Shown here one piece after another: positions 1 through 5,034 of a DNA stretch of 8,445 nt; the stretch's first letter is position 1, and the number at the start of each line of letters is the position of its first letter. The notes beneath the pieces were generated by a model. The model was not told where the DNA came from. It ran no database searches and saw nothing but the letters and a program-made list of their open reading frames with translations. Position numbers and translations under genes: made by a program. Source of the stretch: Granulicella sp. UBA5172 (GTDB lineage Bacteria > Acidobacteriota > Terriglobia > Terriglobales > Acidobacteriaceae); NCBI GenBank assembly GCA_002413385.1, contig DHWW01000102.1:1-8445 (forward strand). The letters are read 5' to 3'.

Positions 1-1
1 G

Positions 2-367
2 GATCGAGAGGATGCGGATGTGCAATTTGAGGAGACGCTGCGGAGTGTGTTCGATGAGGCTGCGGTGTGGGCTGTGCTGATCGATGCGGCGAAGTCGGGG
101 GCATCGGGTGGGCTGGGCGTGGCGTTCGACTGGGCACATGTTGCCGAGATTGTGGAGCGGGCGGTGGGGACTCGGGAGCCGCGGCCGAGGGTGATTCTAG
201 CGGGCGGATTGAACGCTTATAACGTGGCGGAGGCGATTGAGGCGCTGAAGCCGTGGGGGGTGGATGTGGCGAGCGGGGTGGAGGCGACGCCCGGGAAAAA
301 GGACCCGGTGCGGCTGAGGGAGTTTCTGGTTGCGGCACGGCGGGCGGGCCTTCCGAGGACTCGCTAG
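2..367 (+). CDS. trpF: Phosphoribosylanthranilate isomerase, C-terminal part (5' end outside window)
   Basis: TrpF catalyses the Amadori rearrangement of phosphoribosylanthranilate to CdRP, a cytosolic TIM-barrel step of tryptophan synthesis. The reading frame is open from base 2, so the gene enters from upstream and only about 121 C-terminal residues are visible; a GTG at 20 is internal, not the start. Recognisable parts are a strand ending in LID, the GGxGxxFDW segment (read as GGLGVAFDW, with Leu where the family usually has Thr or Ser), ILAGGLNAYNVAEAI, and the phosphate-binding end VDVASGVEATPGKKD. These occur in the family order, and the stop TAG is at 365-367. The next gene is trpB after a 224-base regulatory gap, so trpF lies just upstream of the attenuator and may be transcribed through it. 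Identity is firm; the start cannot be judged. Confidence 0.93.
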   Translation, partial: DREDADVQFEETLRSVFDEAAVWAVLIDAAKSGASGGLGVAFDWAHVAEIVERAVGTREPRPRVILAGGLNAYNVAEAIEALKPWGVDVASGVEATPGKKDPVRLREFLVAARRAGLPRTR

Positions 368-403
368 TTGCAGCGTGAGATTTGACGGTGTAAGGTGGAA
401 CGC

Positions 404-478
404 ATGCAGTTTTTCTTCAGCCCGCGATTTACTCCGTCCTACCGCTACTGGCGTTTCGTAGCGGCATCGGTGGAGTAG
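404..478 (+). CDS. Leader peptide, 24 aa, aromatic-rich
   Basis: ATG at 404 follows AAGGTGG (392-398) with a 5-base spacer, and the ORF ends at TAG 476-478. The peptide starts MQFFFSPRF and has the run YRYWRF at residues 13-18 (codons 440-457). Eight of 24 residues are aromatic: five Phe, two Tyr, one Trp. The ORF is probably translated for its effect on RNA folding and not for a stable product. Its last aromatic codons lie in the left arm and loop of the 431-476 hairpin, and its stop lies at the end of the right arm, as expected of an attenuation leader. The early FFF cluster (410-418) sits well upstream of the hairpin. Stalling there would leave hairpin 1:2 free to form, so Phe starvation may act differently from Tyr or Trp starvation. 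I do not recognise this peptide as a named family. Confidence 0.75.
   Translation: MQFFFSPRFTPSYRYWRFVAASVE
431..476 (+). other. Strand 1:2 hairpin of the attenuator
   Basis: Bases 442-448 (CCGCTAC) pair perfectly with 458-464 (GTAGCGG) around a 9-base loop. Below a small internal loop, 431-438 (ACTCCGTC) pair with 469-476 (GGTGGAGT), including two G-T pairs. The 5' arm and loop contain the Tyr, Tyr, Trp and Phe codons of the leader peptide. A translating ribosome would therefore open this hairpin, and when it forms it sequesters strand 2. Confidence 0.75.
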
Positions 479-530
479 CATCGCACGGACCTGAAGCTTT
501 AGCCTGCGATATCTAGATTCCCCGAGCCGC
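461..530 (+). promoter_or_regulatory. Predicted antiterminator pairing (strand 2:3)
   Basis: GCGGC at 461-465 pairs with GCCGC at 526-530. After a bulged A466, TCGG at 467-470 pairs with CCGA at 522-525. After a T/C mismatch, GGA at 472-474 pairs with TTC at 518-520 (one G-T pair). This uses the 5' arm of the terminator (525-535) and the 3' arm of hairpin 1:2, so it excludes both. Between the two halves, 480-510 can fold on itself (ATCGCA 480-485 with TGCGAT 505-510, GG 487-488 with CC 503-504, CTGA 491-494 with TTAG 499-502), which brings strands 2 and 3 together. Confidence 0.65.
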
Positions 531-559
531 GACCTCCAAGGTTGCGGCTTTTGTGTTTT
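525..559 (+). terminator. Intrinsic terminator upstream of trpB (attenuator strand 3:4)
   Basis: AGCCGCGACCT (525-535) and AGGTTGCGGCT (539-549) form an uninterrupted 11-bp stem with one G-T pair and a CCA loop. The stem is followed by the T-rich run TTTTGTGTTTT (549-559). It lies 33 bases before the trpB start, so it would stop transcription ahead of trpB unless the antiterminator forms. It is the only strong hairpin-plus-T-tract seen in the window. Confidence 0.85.
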
Positions 560-566
560 AGAAGCA

Positions 567-580
567 GTGGTTAGTGGTTA
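567..580 (+). repeat. Two tandem copies of heptamer GTGGTTA
   Basis: GTGGTTA occurs at 567-573 and again at 574-580, between the terminator and the trpB ribosome binding site (GAGG at 583-586). Two copies are few and may be chance. The array lies in the short stretch that sets terminator-to-start spacing and could vary by slippage. Confidence 0.4.
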
Positions 581-591
581 GCGAGGTCAAG

Positions 592-1852
592 ATGAGTTCA
601 GTTGCGACGATGACACGGGCAGCGGGTGTGGCGGTGAATAGTATGCCGGGAAGATTTGGAGCGTATGGGGGGCGATATGTTCCGGAGACGCTGATGGCGG
701 CGCTGTTGGAGCTTGACCAGGCGTATGCCGAGGCGCAGGCTGACCCGGCGTTCCATGCGGAGCTCGATGGGCTGCTGAAGGATTATTGCGGGCGACCGAC
801 GCCGTTGTACTTTGCGAAGCCGGCTGACGGAGACGCTGGGTGGCGCGAAGATTTATTTGAAGCGCGAAGACCTGCTGCATACGGGAGCGCACAAGATTAA
901 TAACGCGCTGGGGCAGGTGATGCTGGCTCGGCGGATGGGGAAGAAGCGGATTATTGCGGAGACGGGCGCGGGGCAGCATGGGGTGGCGACGGCGACGGTG
1001 TGTGCGCTGTTTGGGCTGGAGTGCGTGGTGTACATGGGCGAAGAGGACATGCGGCGGCAGGAGCTGAATGTGTTTCGGATGCGGCTGCTGGGGGCGGAGG
1101 TGCGGGGGGTGAACTCGGGCTCGGCGACGCTGAAGGATGCGATCAATGAGGCGATGCGCGACTGGGTTACGAATGTGCGGACGACGTTTTATATTCTTGG
1201 GTCAGCGCTGGGATCGCATCCGTATCCGACGATGGTGCGGGATTTTCAGCGCGTGATTTCGAAGGAGATGAAGCGGCAGATCCTGGAGCATGAGGGGCGG
1301 CTGCCGGATGTGATTGTCGCTTGTGTGGGTGGTGGATCGAATGCGATTGGAGCGTTCTATGAGTTTCTTCCGGAGGCGAATGTGGCGCTGATTGGCGTGG
1401 AGGCTGGCGGGCGTGGGATGGCGCTGGGCGAACATGCAGCTCGGTTTGCGCCCAATGGTGGCGGGGTTCCGGGTGTGCTGCAGGGGACGTACAGCTATGT
1501 GCTGCAGAATGATGCGGGACAGGTGGCGGCGACGCATTCGGTGAGCGCGGGGCTGGACTACGCGAGCGTTGGGCCGGAGCATGCGATGCTGCATGATTCG
1601 GGGCGCGCGACGTATACCTCGGCGACCGATGATGAGGCGTTGGAGGCGACCAAGGTGCTGAGCCGGACCGAGGGAATTATTCCGGCGCTGGAGAGCGCAC
1701 ATGCGATTGCAGAGGCGATCAAGCTGGCGCCGAAGATGGGTAAGGACAAGATCATGATTGTGAATGTGAGCGGGCGCGGAGATAAGGATATTGGGATTTT
1801 GACGCGCGAGTTGGATTTGAGTGGCGATGTAACGCGGAAGGTGAGTGCGTAG
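592..1852 (+). CDS. trpB: Tryptophan synthase beta chain, with a single-base frameshift near 820
   Basis: TrpB is the PLP enzyme that joins indole (from TrpA) and serine to give tryptophan, working as an alpha2-beta2 complex. ATG 592 is preferred because GAGG (583-586) lies 5 bases upstream; GTG 574 and ATG 610 lack such a site. Residues 1-76 ([15 protein letters not shown], then [10 protein letters not shown]) read in frame to 819. The rest reads one base later, from 821 to TAG 1850-1852. Ignoring C820 restores the expected junction [20 protein letters not shown] and a 419-residue protein, a normal length. Key residues after correction are PLP Lys101 in HTGAHKINN, catalytic Glu123 in AETGAGQHG, the phosphate loop GGGSN (246-250) and Ser393 in VSGRGDKD. 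Without correction, translation ends at 898-900 after about 103 residues and lacks PLP Lys. trpA follows after 2 bases. Identity is certain. Whether the frameshift is real is open, and sequence error is favoured. Confidence 0.93.
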
Positions 1853-1854
1853 GA

Positions 1855-2631
1855 ATGGCGATCAACTTCAGCAAGAAGCCTGGGCTCGTTATTTATTTCA
1901 CTGCTGGTGATCCGGATTTGGAGACGACGCGGGAGATGGCGTTGGCGGCGATTGATCATGGCGCGGATGTGATTGAGTTGGGGGTGCCGTTCAGCGATCC
2001 GTTGGCGGATGGGCCGGTGATTCAGCGGGCTAGTGAGCGTGCTGTGGCGAAAGGCACGCGGCTGGCTGATGTGCTGGTGATTTGCAAGGAGATTCGCGCG
2101 GCGCGGCCCGAGGCTGGGATTATCTTGTTCAGCTATTTGAACCCGGTGATGCGGTTTGGGATGGAGGCGTTTGCGAAGGCGGCGAAGGATGCGGGCGCGG
2201 ATGGTGTGCTGCTGACGGACATGATTGTCGAAGAGGCGGAGGAGTATTTGAAGCTGATGCACGCAAATGGTTTGGCTCCGGTGTTTCTGGCTGCTCCGAC
2301 GTCGCCGGATGCGCGGTTGAAGGCGATTGCGGAGAACTCGCAGGGTTTTGTGTATGCGATCTCGCGGGTGGGGATTACGGGTACGCAGACGGAGCTGGCG
2401 AGTGATGCGAAGGGGCTGGTGGAGCGGATTCGGAAGTTTACGAAGCTGCCGATTGCGCTGGGCTTTGGGGTGTCGACTCCGGAGCATGTGCGTGCGGTGG
2501 TAGAGTTTGCGGATGCGGCGGTGGTGGGGAGTGCGATTGTTGCGCTGATTGAGAAAACGCCTGCGGAAGAGGCTCCGAGGGCGGTTGGAGAGTTTGTACG
2601 GAGCTTGTGTGGAGGAGTAAAGACTGCATGA
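1855..2631 (+). CDS. trpA: Tryptophan synthase alpha chain
   Basis: TrpA cleaves indole-3-glycerol phosphate to indole and glyceraldehyde 3-phosphate and channels indole to TrpB. The 258-residue product is a full-length TIM-barrel protein, close to the usual 260-270. The catalytic acids are Glu41 in VIELGVPFSDP and Asp52 in DPLADGP, equivalent to Glu49 and Asp60 of the enteric enzyme. The mobile loop SRVGITGTQ and the phosphate-binding GFGVSTPEHV are present. The ATG starts 2 bases after the trpB stop, with AAGGTGAG (1838-1845) upstream, so the two subunits are probably translated together. The trpA stop TGA overlaps an ATG (ATGA, 2628-2631) that opens a small possible ORF. Nothing unusual was seen in the protein. 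Confidence 0.97.
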   Translation: MAINFSKKPGLVIYFTAGDPDLETTREMALAAIDHGADVIELGVPFSDPLADGPVIQRASERAVAKGTRLADVLVICKEIRAARPEAGIILFSYLNPVMRFGMEAFAKAAKDAGADGVLLTDMIVEEAEEYLKLMHANGLAPVFLAAPTSPDARLKAIAENSQGFVYAISRVGITGTQTELASDAKGLVERIRKFTKLPIALGFGVSTPEHVRAVVEFADAAVVGSAIVALIEKTPAEEAPRAVGEFVRSLCGGVKTA

Positions 2632-2750
2632 GTGGGCCGGTAAACACGTATCATTACATCGGGCCTGAAATCGCGCGGCTACAGCAGGTGAGTCCGCGCA
2701 CTAACCCTTCCTGGAATGCGAGTTCCACGAAATTTTCCGCGAGCCGATGA
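2628..2750 (+). CDS. Possible 40-aa small ORF overlapping the trpA stop
   Basis: ATG 2628-2630 overlaps the trpA stop as ATGA and follows a strong GGAGGAG (2611-2617) with a 10-base spacer, a layout typical of translational coupling. The ORF runs 40 codons to TGA 2748-2750, beginning MSGPVNTYHYIGPEIARLQQ; it contains YHY and one Trp (residue 29). No family is recognised, and there is no signal peptide or membrane segment. Its stop codon lies in the loop of a hairpin (2739-2758) directly before the chorismate mutase ribosome binding site. It could therefore be a short protein, a device coupling trpA translation to the mutase, a second leader peptide, or chance. Comparison with relatives would separate these. 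Confidence 0.35.
   Translation: MSGPVNTYHYIGPEIARLQQVSPRTNPSWNASSTKFSASR
2673..2699 (+). other. GC-rich hairpin in the trpA-chorismate mutase spacer
   Basis: GCGCGG (2673-2678) pairs with CCGCGC (2694-2699) around a 15-base loop. The same left arm can instead pair with CCGCG at 2737-2741, which would open the downstream hairpin at 2739-2758, so the two are potentially alternative folds. There is no T-tract, so it is not a terminator. Confidence 0.35.
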
Positions 2751-2758
2751 GGGCTCGC
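2739..2758 (+). other. Hairpin immediately before the chorismate mutase RBS
   Basis: GCGAGCC (2739-2745) and GGCTCGC (2752-2758) form a perfect 7-bp stem with a 6-base loop that holds the TGA of the small upstream ORF. The mutase SD (AAGAGG, 2761-2766) begins 3 bases after the stem. There is no following T run. A role in gating or coupling translation of the next gene is possible but only inferred. Confidence 0.45.
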
Positions 2759-2771
2759 TGCAAGAGGCAGA

Positions 2772-3032
2772 ATGGATATTCCCGACTGGCGGAACAAGAT
2801 TGATGAACTGGACGAAAAGATCGTCCAACTGCTCTCGGAGCGCGCGGCTGCAGCGGTCGCGATTGGTCAGCTCAAGGCAAAGAGCAGCGCGCCGATCTAC
2901 GAGCCGCAACGCGAGAAGGCAGTCTTCGAGCATGTGCGGCGCGTCAACCCGGGACCGCTATCCGACGCGCAGGTGCAGGACGTTTACGAGCGGCTCATGG
3001 ATGTCATGCGGGCGTTGCAACGTCCGTCGTAA
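2772..3032 (+). CDS. aroQ: Chorismate mutase, monofunctional AroQ class
   Basis: This enzyme rearranges chorismate to prephenate, the branch point towards tyrosine and phenylalanine. The 86-residue all-helical product matches the AroQ domain length with no fused partner. By alignment with the E. coli P-protein mutase domain, active-site residues are all in place: Arg7 (R11), Arg24 (R28), Lys35 (K39), Glu44 (replacing D48), Arg47 (R51), Glu48 (E52) and Gln83 (Q88). Start ATG 2772 follows AAGAGG (2761-2766) with a 5-base spacer. It precedes a DAHP synthase gene by 84 bases. In some bacteria these two enzymes are fused or form a complex, so interaction is plausible here but not shown. Base usage is much less G-skewed than in trpBA. 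Confidence 0.93.
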   Translation: MDIPDWRNKIDELDEKIVQLLSERAAAAVAIGQLKAKSSAPIYEPQREKAVFEHVRRVNPGPLSDAQVQDVYERLMDVMRALQRPS

Positions 3033-3043
3033 CGATTTGCAGT

Positions 3044-3069
3044 CGCGTGCTGATGTGTCATCAGCCGCG
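3044..3069 (+). other. Intergenic hairpin between chorismate mutase and DAHP synthase
   Basis: GCTGATG (3049-3055) pairs perfectly with CATCAGC (3059-3065) over a TGT loop. The stem continues with CGCG (3044-3047) against CGCG (3066-3069) past a bulged T3048, giving 11 bp. A T run appears only at 3088-3091, 19 bases downstream, so it is a poor intrinsic terminator. It could protect or end an mRNA segment, or pause polymerase before the DAHP synthase RBS (AGAGGAA, 3103-3109). Confidence 0.5.
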
Positions 3070-3116
3070 TTGCCAAGTGATTCAACATTTTAAGCAGGAC
3101 ATAGAGGAATACAGTG

Positions 3117-4160
3117 ATGATCGTCGCCATGCAGGACCACTCCACCGATGAACAGATCCAGAATGTGATCGAACGAATGGTGGAACTCGGATTCAATGTG
3201 CACCGCACCACGGGTGCTGTGCAAACCATACTTGCGGGCGTGGGAACGCCGGCGCACTTTGAGGTGACAGAGTTTCAGGTGCTTCCGGGTGTACACCAGG
3301 CGTATCGCATCTCGTCGCAGTACAAGCTGGCGGGACGCGGATTTCGGCCTGAGGGAACACGGGTTACGTTTCCGAACGGCGTGGTGGTTGGCGGCGAGGA
3401 AATCGTCATCATGGCGGGCCCGTGTTCGGTGGAGAGCCGCGACCAGATTCGTCTGAGCGCGCAGCAGGTAGCCACGGCCGGAGCGCAATTTCTGCGGGGT
3501 GGAGCGTTCAAGCCTCGCAGCTCGCCGTACAGCTTTCAGGGCATGGGCGTTGAAGGCCTGAAGATCATGCGCGAGGCCGCGGATGAGTTTGGCTTGCTCG
3601 TGATTACCGAGGTGATGGAGATCTCGCAGATCGAGCCGATGCTGGAGTACATCGATTGCTTCCAGGTGGGAGCTCGCAACATGCAGAATTTTAATTTGCT
3701 GCGCGAGCTTGGCCATGTGCGCAAGCCAGTGCTGCTGAAGCGCGGGATTGCGGCGACGATTGAAGAGGTGCTGCTGAGCGCGGAGTACATTCTGTCGGGC
3801 GGGAACTACGAACTGATGCTGTGCGAGCGCGGCATTCGCACGTTTGAGACGTACACGCGCAACACGATGGACATCTCGGCGATTCCGGTGCTGAAGAAGT
3901 TGACGCATTTGCCGGTGCTGGGCGATCCTTCGCATGGTGTTGGAAAGCGTGATCTAGTGCCACCGATGGCGCTGGCTGCAGTGGCTGCGGGCGCGGATGG
4001 GTTGCTGATGGAAATGCATCCGAATCCGGATAAGGCGATGTCGGATGGAGCACAGTCGTTGTTTCCGGAGCAGCTTGTGCAGCTGGTTGAGAAGCTTCGC
4101 AGGCTGGCGCCGATTGTTGATCGTACGATCGCTCCCGCGGTGTCGCAGATTCATGCATAG
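3117..4160 (+). CDS. aroF: 3-deoxy-7-phosphoheptulonate (DAHP) synthase, type I-beta with N-terminal regulatory domain
   Basis: This enzyme condenses phosphoenolpyruvate and erythrose 4-phosphate to DAHP, the first step of the shikimate pathway. Residues 1 to about 70 (MIVAMQDHSTDEQ...) form the ferredoxin-like domain that in the Thermotoga maritima enzyme mediates feedback inhibition by Tyr and Phe. The barrel follows with GPCSVES (101-107, metal ligand Cys103), RGGAFKPRSSPY (127-138), LLKRG, GDPSHG (metal His), EMHPNP (metal Glu) and SDGAQSL (metal Asp). Length is 347 residues against 338 in T. maritima. ATG 3117 is chosen over the adjacent GTG 3114 because AGAGGAA (3103-3109) is 7 bases from the ATG but only 4 from the GTG. 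proB follows after 19 bases. Feedback control is inferred from the family. Confidence 0.96.
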   Translation: MIVAMQDHSTDEQIQNVIERMVELGFNVHRTTGAVQTILAGVGTPAHFEVTEFQVLPGVHQAYRISSQYKLAGRGFRPEGTRVTFPNGVVVGGEEIVIMAGPCSVESRDQIRLSAQQVATAGAQFLRGGAFKPRSSPYSFQGMGVEGLKIMREAADEFGLLVITEVMEISQIEPMLEYIDCFQVGARNMQNFNLLRELGHVRKPVLLKRGIAATIEEVLLSAEYILSGGNYELMLCERGIRTFETYTRNTMDISAIPVLKKLTHLPVLGDPSHGVGKRDLVPPMALAAVAAGADGLLMEMHPNPDKAMSDGAQSLFPEQLVQLVEKLRRLAPIVDRTIAPAVSQIHA

Positions 4161-4179
4161 AGCCAATGAGGAGAGTGCT

Positions 4180-5034
4180 GTGCCCCGCTTGATGCATCGA
4201 ATCGTGGTCAAACTCGGAACCAACGTGATCATGCGACCGGATGGCAGGGTCGCACTGGGCCTGTTGTGCGGATTGGTGGAGCAGATTGCGGCGTTGCGTG
4301 CGCAGGGGATCGAGGTGCTGGTTGTCTCGTCCGGATCCATTGGACTAGGGATGGAGCGGCTGGGACTGCGGGAGCGACCGACGGCGGTAGCGCAGGTGCA
4401 GGCTTGTGCGGCGATCGGGCAATCGCGCTTGATGGCGCTGTACGATGACGCGTTCGACCGGCTCGGATGCCCGATTGCGCAGGTGCTGTTGACGGAGGAC
4501 GACTTCCGCGATCCGGTGCGTCATGCGAATCTGCGGGCAACGCTGGACGCTTTGCTGACGCTGGGTGTGATTCCGATTGTGAATGAGAATGACACGGTTT
4601 CGACGATTGAGCTGGATCGCCCAATGGAATCGAGGCAGCGCGAGAGGATCTTCGGCGACAACGATAAGCTGTCGGCGCTGCTGCTGAAGCATATTGGAGG
4701 GGACTTGCTGGTGTTGCTGTCGGATGTGGATGGACTGTACGACCGCAATCCGACGGAGCCTGGAGCGACCGTGATTGAGCGCGTGGATGCGATCAATGAT
4801 CGCATTCTTGCGCTGGCGGAGGGGAGCAACGGGCGTGGGCGCGGAGGGATGATTTCGAAGCTGGAGTCGGCTCGCATCGTGCTGCATGCGGGCAAGCAGG
4901 TGATTATTGCGAATGGCCGCACGCCGCAGGTGTTGGAGAGGATCATTGCGGGCGAGGCGGTGGGTACGCACTTCGCGCCGATGACGGAGAGGGTTGAGTT
5001 GGAGAGAGTTGAGCTGGAGAGGTTTGCGCGGTGA
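4180..5034 (+). CDS. proB: Glutamate 5-kinase, short form without PUA domain
   Basis: ProB phosphorylates glutamate to gamma-glutamyl phosphate, the first step of proline synthesis. The 284-residue product is an amino acid kinase fold: VVKLGTNV (9-16), SSGSIGLGMERLG (50-62), NENDTV (135-140), FGDNDKLSALL (158-168), LLSDVDGLYDRNP (179-191) and GRGGMISKLESA (220-231). The E. coli enzyme has about 367 residues with a C-terminal PUA domain; that domain is absent here, and kinase-only forms are known. GTG 4180 is chosen because GAGGAG (4168-4173) lies 6 bases upstream; ATG 4153 has no SD, and ATG 4192 is too far from it. The C-terminus has a tandem VELER repeat. The gene ends in GTGA, overlapping the proA start. 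Proline feedback, usual for the family, cannot be judged from sequence. Confidence 0.95.
   Translation: MPRLMHRIVVKLGTNVIMRPDGRVALGLLCGLVEQIAALRAQGIEVLVVSSGSIGLGMERLGLRERPTAVAQVQACAAIGQSRLMALYDDAFDRLGCPIAQVLLTEDDFRDPVRHANLRATLDALLTLGVIPIVNENDTVSTIELDRPMESRQRERIFGDNDKLSALLLKHIGGDLLVLLSDVDGLYDRNPTEPGATVIERVDAINDRILALAEGSNGRGRGGMISKLESARIVLHAGKQVIIANGRTPQVLERIIAGEAVGTHFAPMTERVELERVELERFAR
4993..5022 (+). repeat. Two tandem 15-bp repeats at the proB 3' end
   Basis: GTTGAGTTGGAGAGA (4993-5007) and GTTGAGCTGGAGAGG (5008-5022) differ at two positions and each encode VELER, giving ERVELERVELERFAR at the protein end. The unit is a multiple of three, so copy-number change keeps the frame. It lies just before the proB/proA overlap; its GGAGAG motifs could also serve as ribosome binding sequence for the proA GTG at 5031. 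Confidence 0.7.

Larger units (their letters stand above)
391..559 (+). promoter_or_regulatory. Putative aromatic amino acid attenuator (leader region of trpBA-aro-pro-tyrA)
   Basis: The gap between trpF and trpB holds every part of a classical ribosome-mediated attenuator. These are an SD-like AAGGTGG (392-398), a 24-residue leader ORF rich in Phe, Tyr and Trp (404-478), a strand 1:2 hairpin over the last aromatic codons (431-476), a separate hairpin (480-510), and an intrinsic terminator (525-549 plus T-rich 549-559). A mutually exclusive antiterminator pairs 461-474 with 518-530. Expected logic, inferred: with charged tRNAs the ribosome reaches the stop at 476-478, covers strand 2 and lets the terminator form; stalling at the 440-457 aromatic codons frees strand 2 to capture the left arm of the terminator. 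The pairings were read by hand from the sequence. The control of expression is inference from the architecture known for trp, phe and his leaders. Confidence 0.8.

Noticed and set aside
382..387. TTGACG resembling a -35 box before the leader ORF
   Set aside because: At the right spacing, the -10 position would fall inside the leader ORF (about 405-410) and has no TATAAT-like sequence, and the leader start would be upstream of the transcript. The operon promoter is probably upstream of the window.
808..840. Programmed ribosomal frameshift in trpB
   Set aside because: There is no slippery heptamer, stimulatory SD or stop codon at the junction, and TrpB is not known to use recoding. A single extra C explains it fully.
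1558..2487. Long - strand open frame opposite trpB and trpA
   Set aside because: Arg/His/Gln-rich translation with no recognisable motif, opposite two certain genes; a typical shadow frame in high-GC DNA. The same applies to 3090-3935 and 4345-5205 on the - strand.
3044..3091. Rho-independent terminator between chorismate mutase and DAHP synthase
   Set aside because: The hairpin is good, but there is no T run directly after it; TTTT is 19 bases away. Kept only as a hairpin of unknown role.
4045..4179. Earlier proB starts (4045 or ATG 4153)
   Set aside because: They would overlap the DAHP synthase 3' end, add sequence not typical of ProB, and lack an SD. GAGGAG at 4168-4173 fits GTG 4180.
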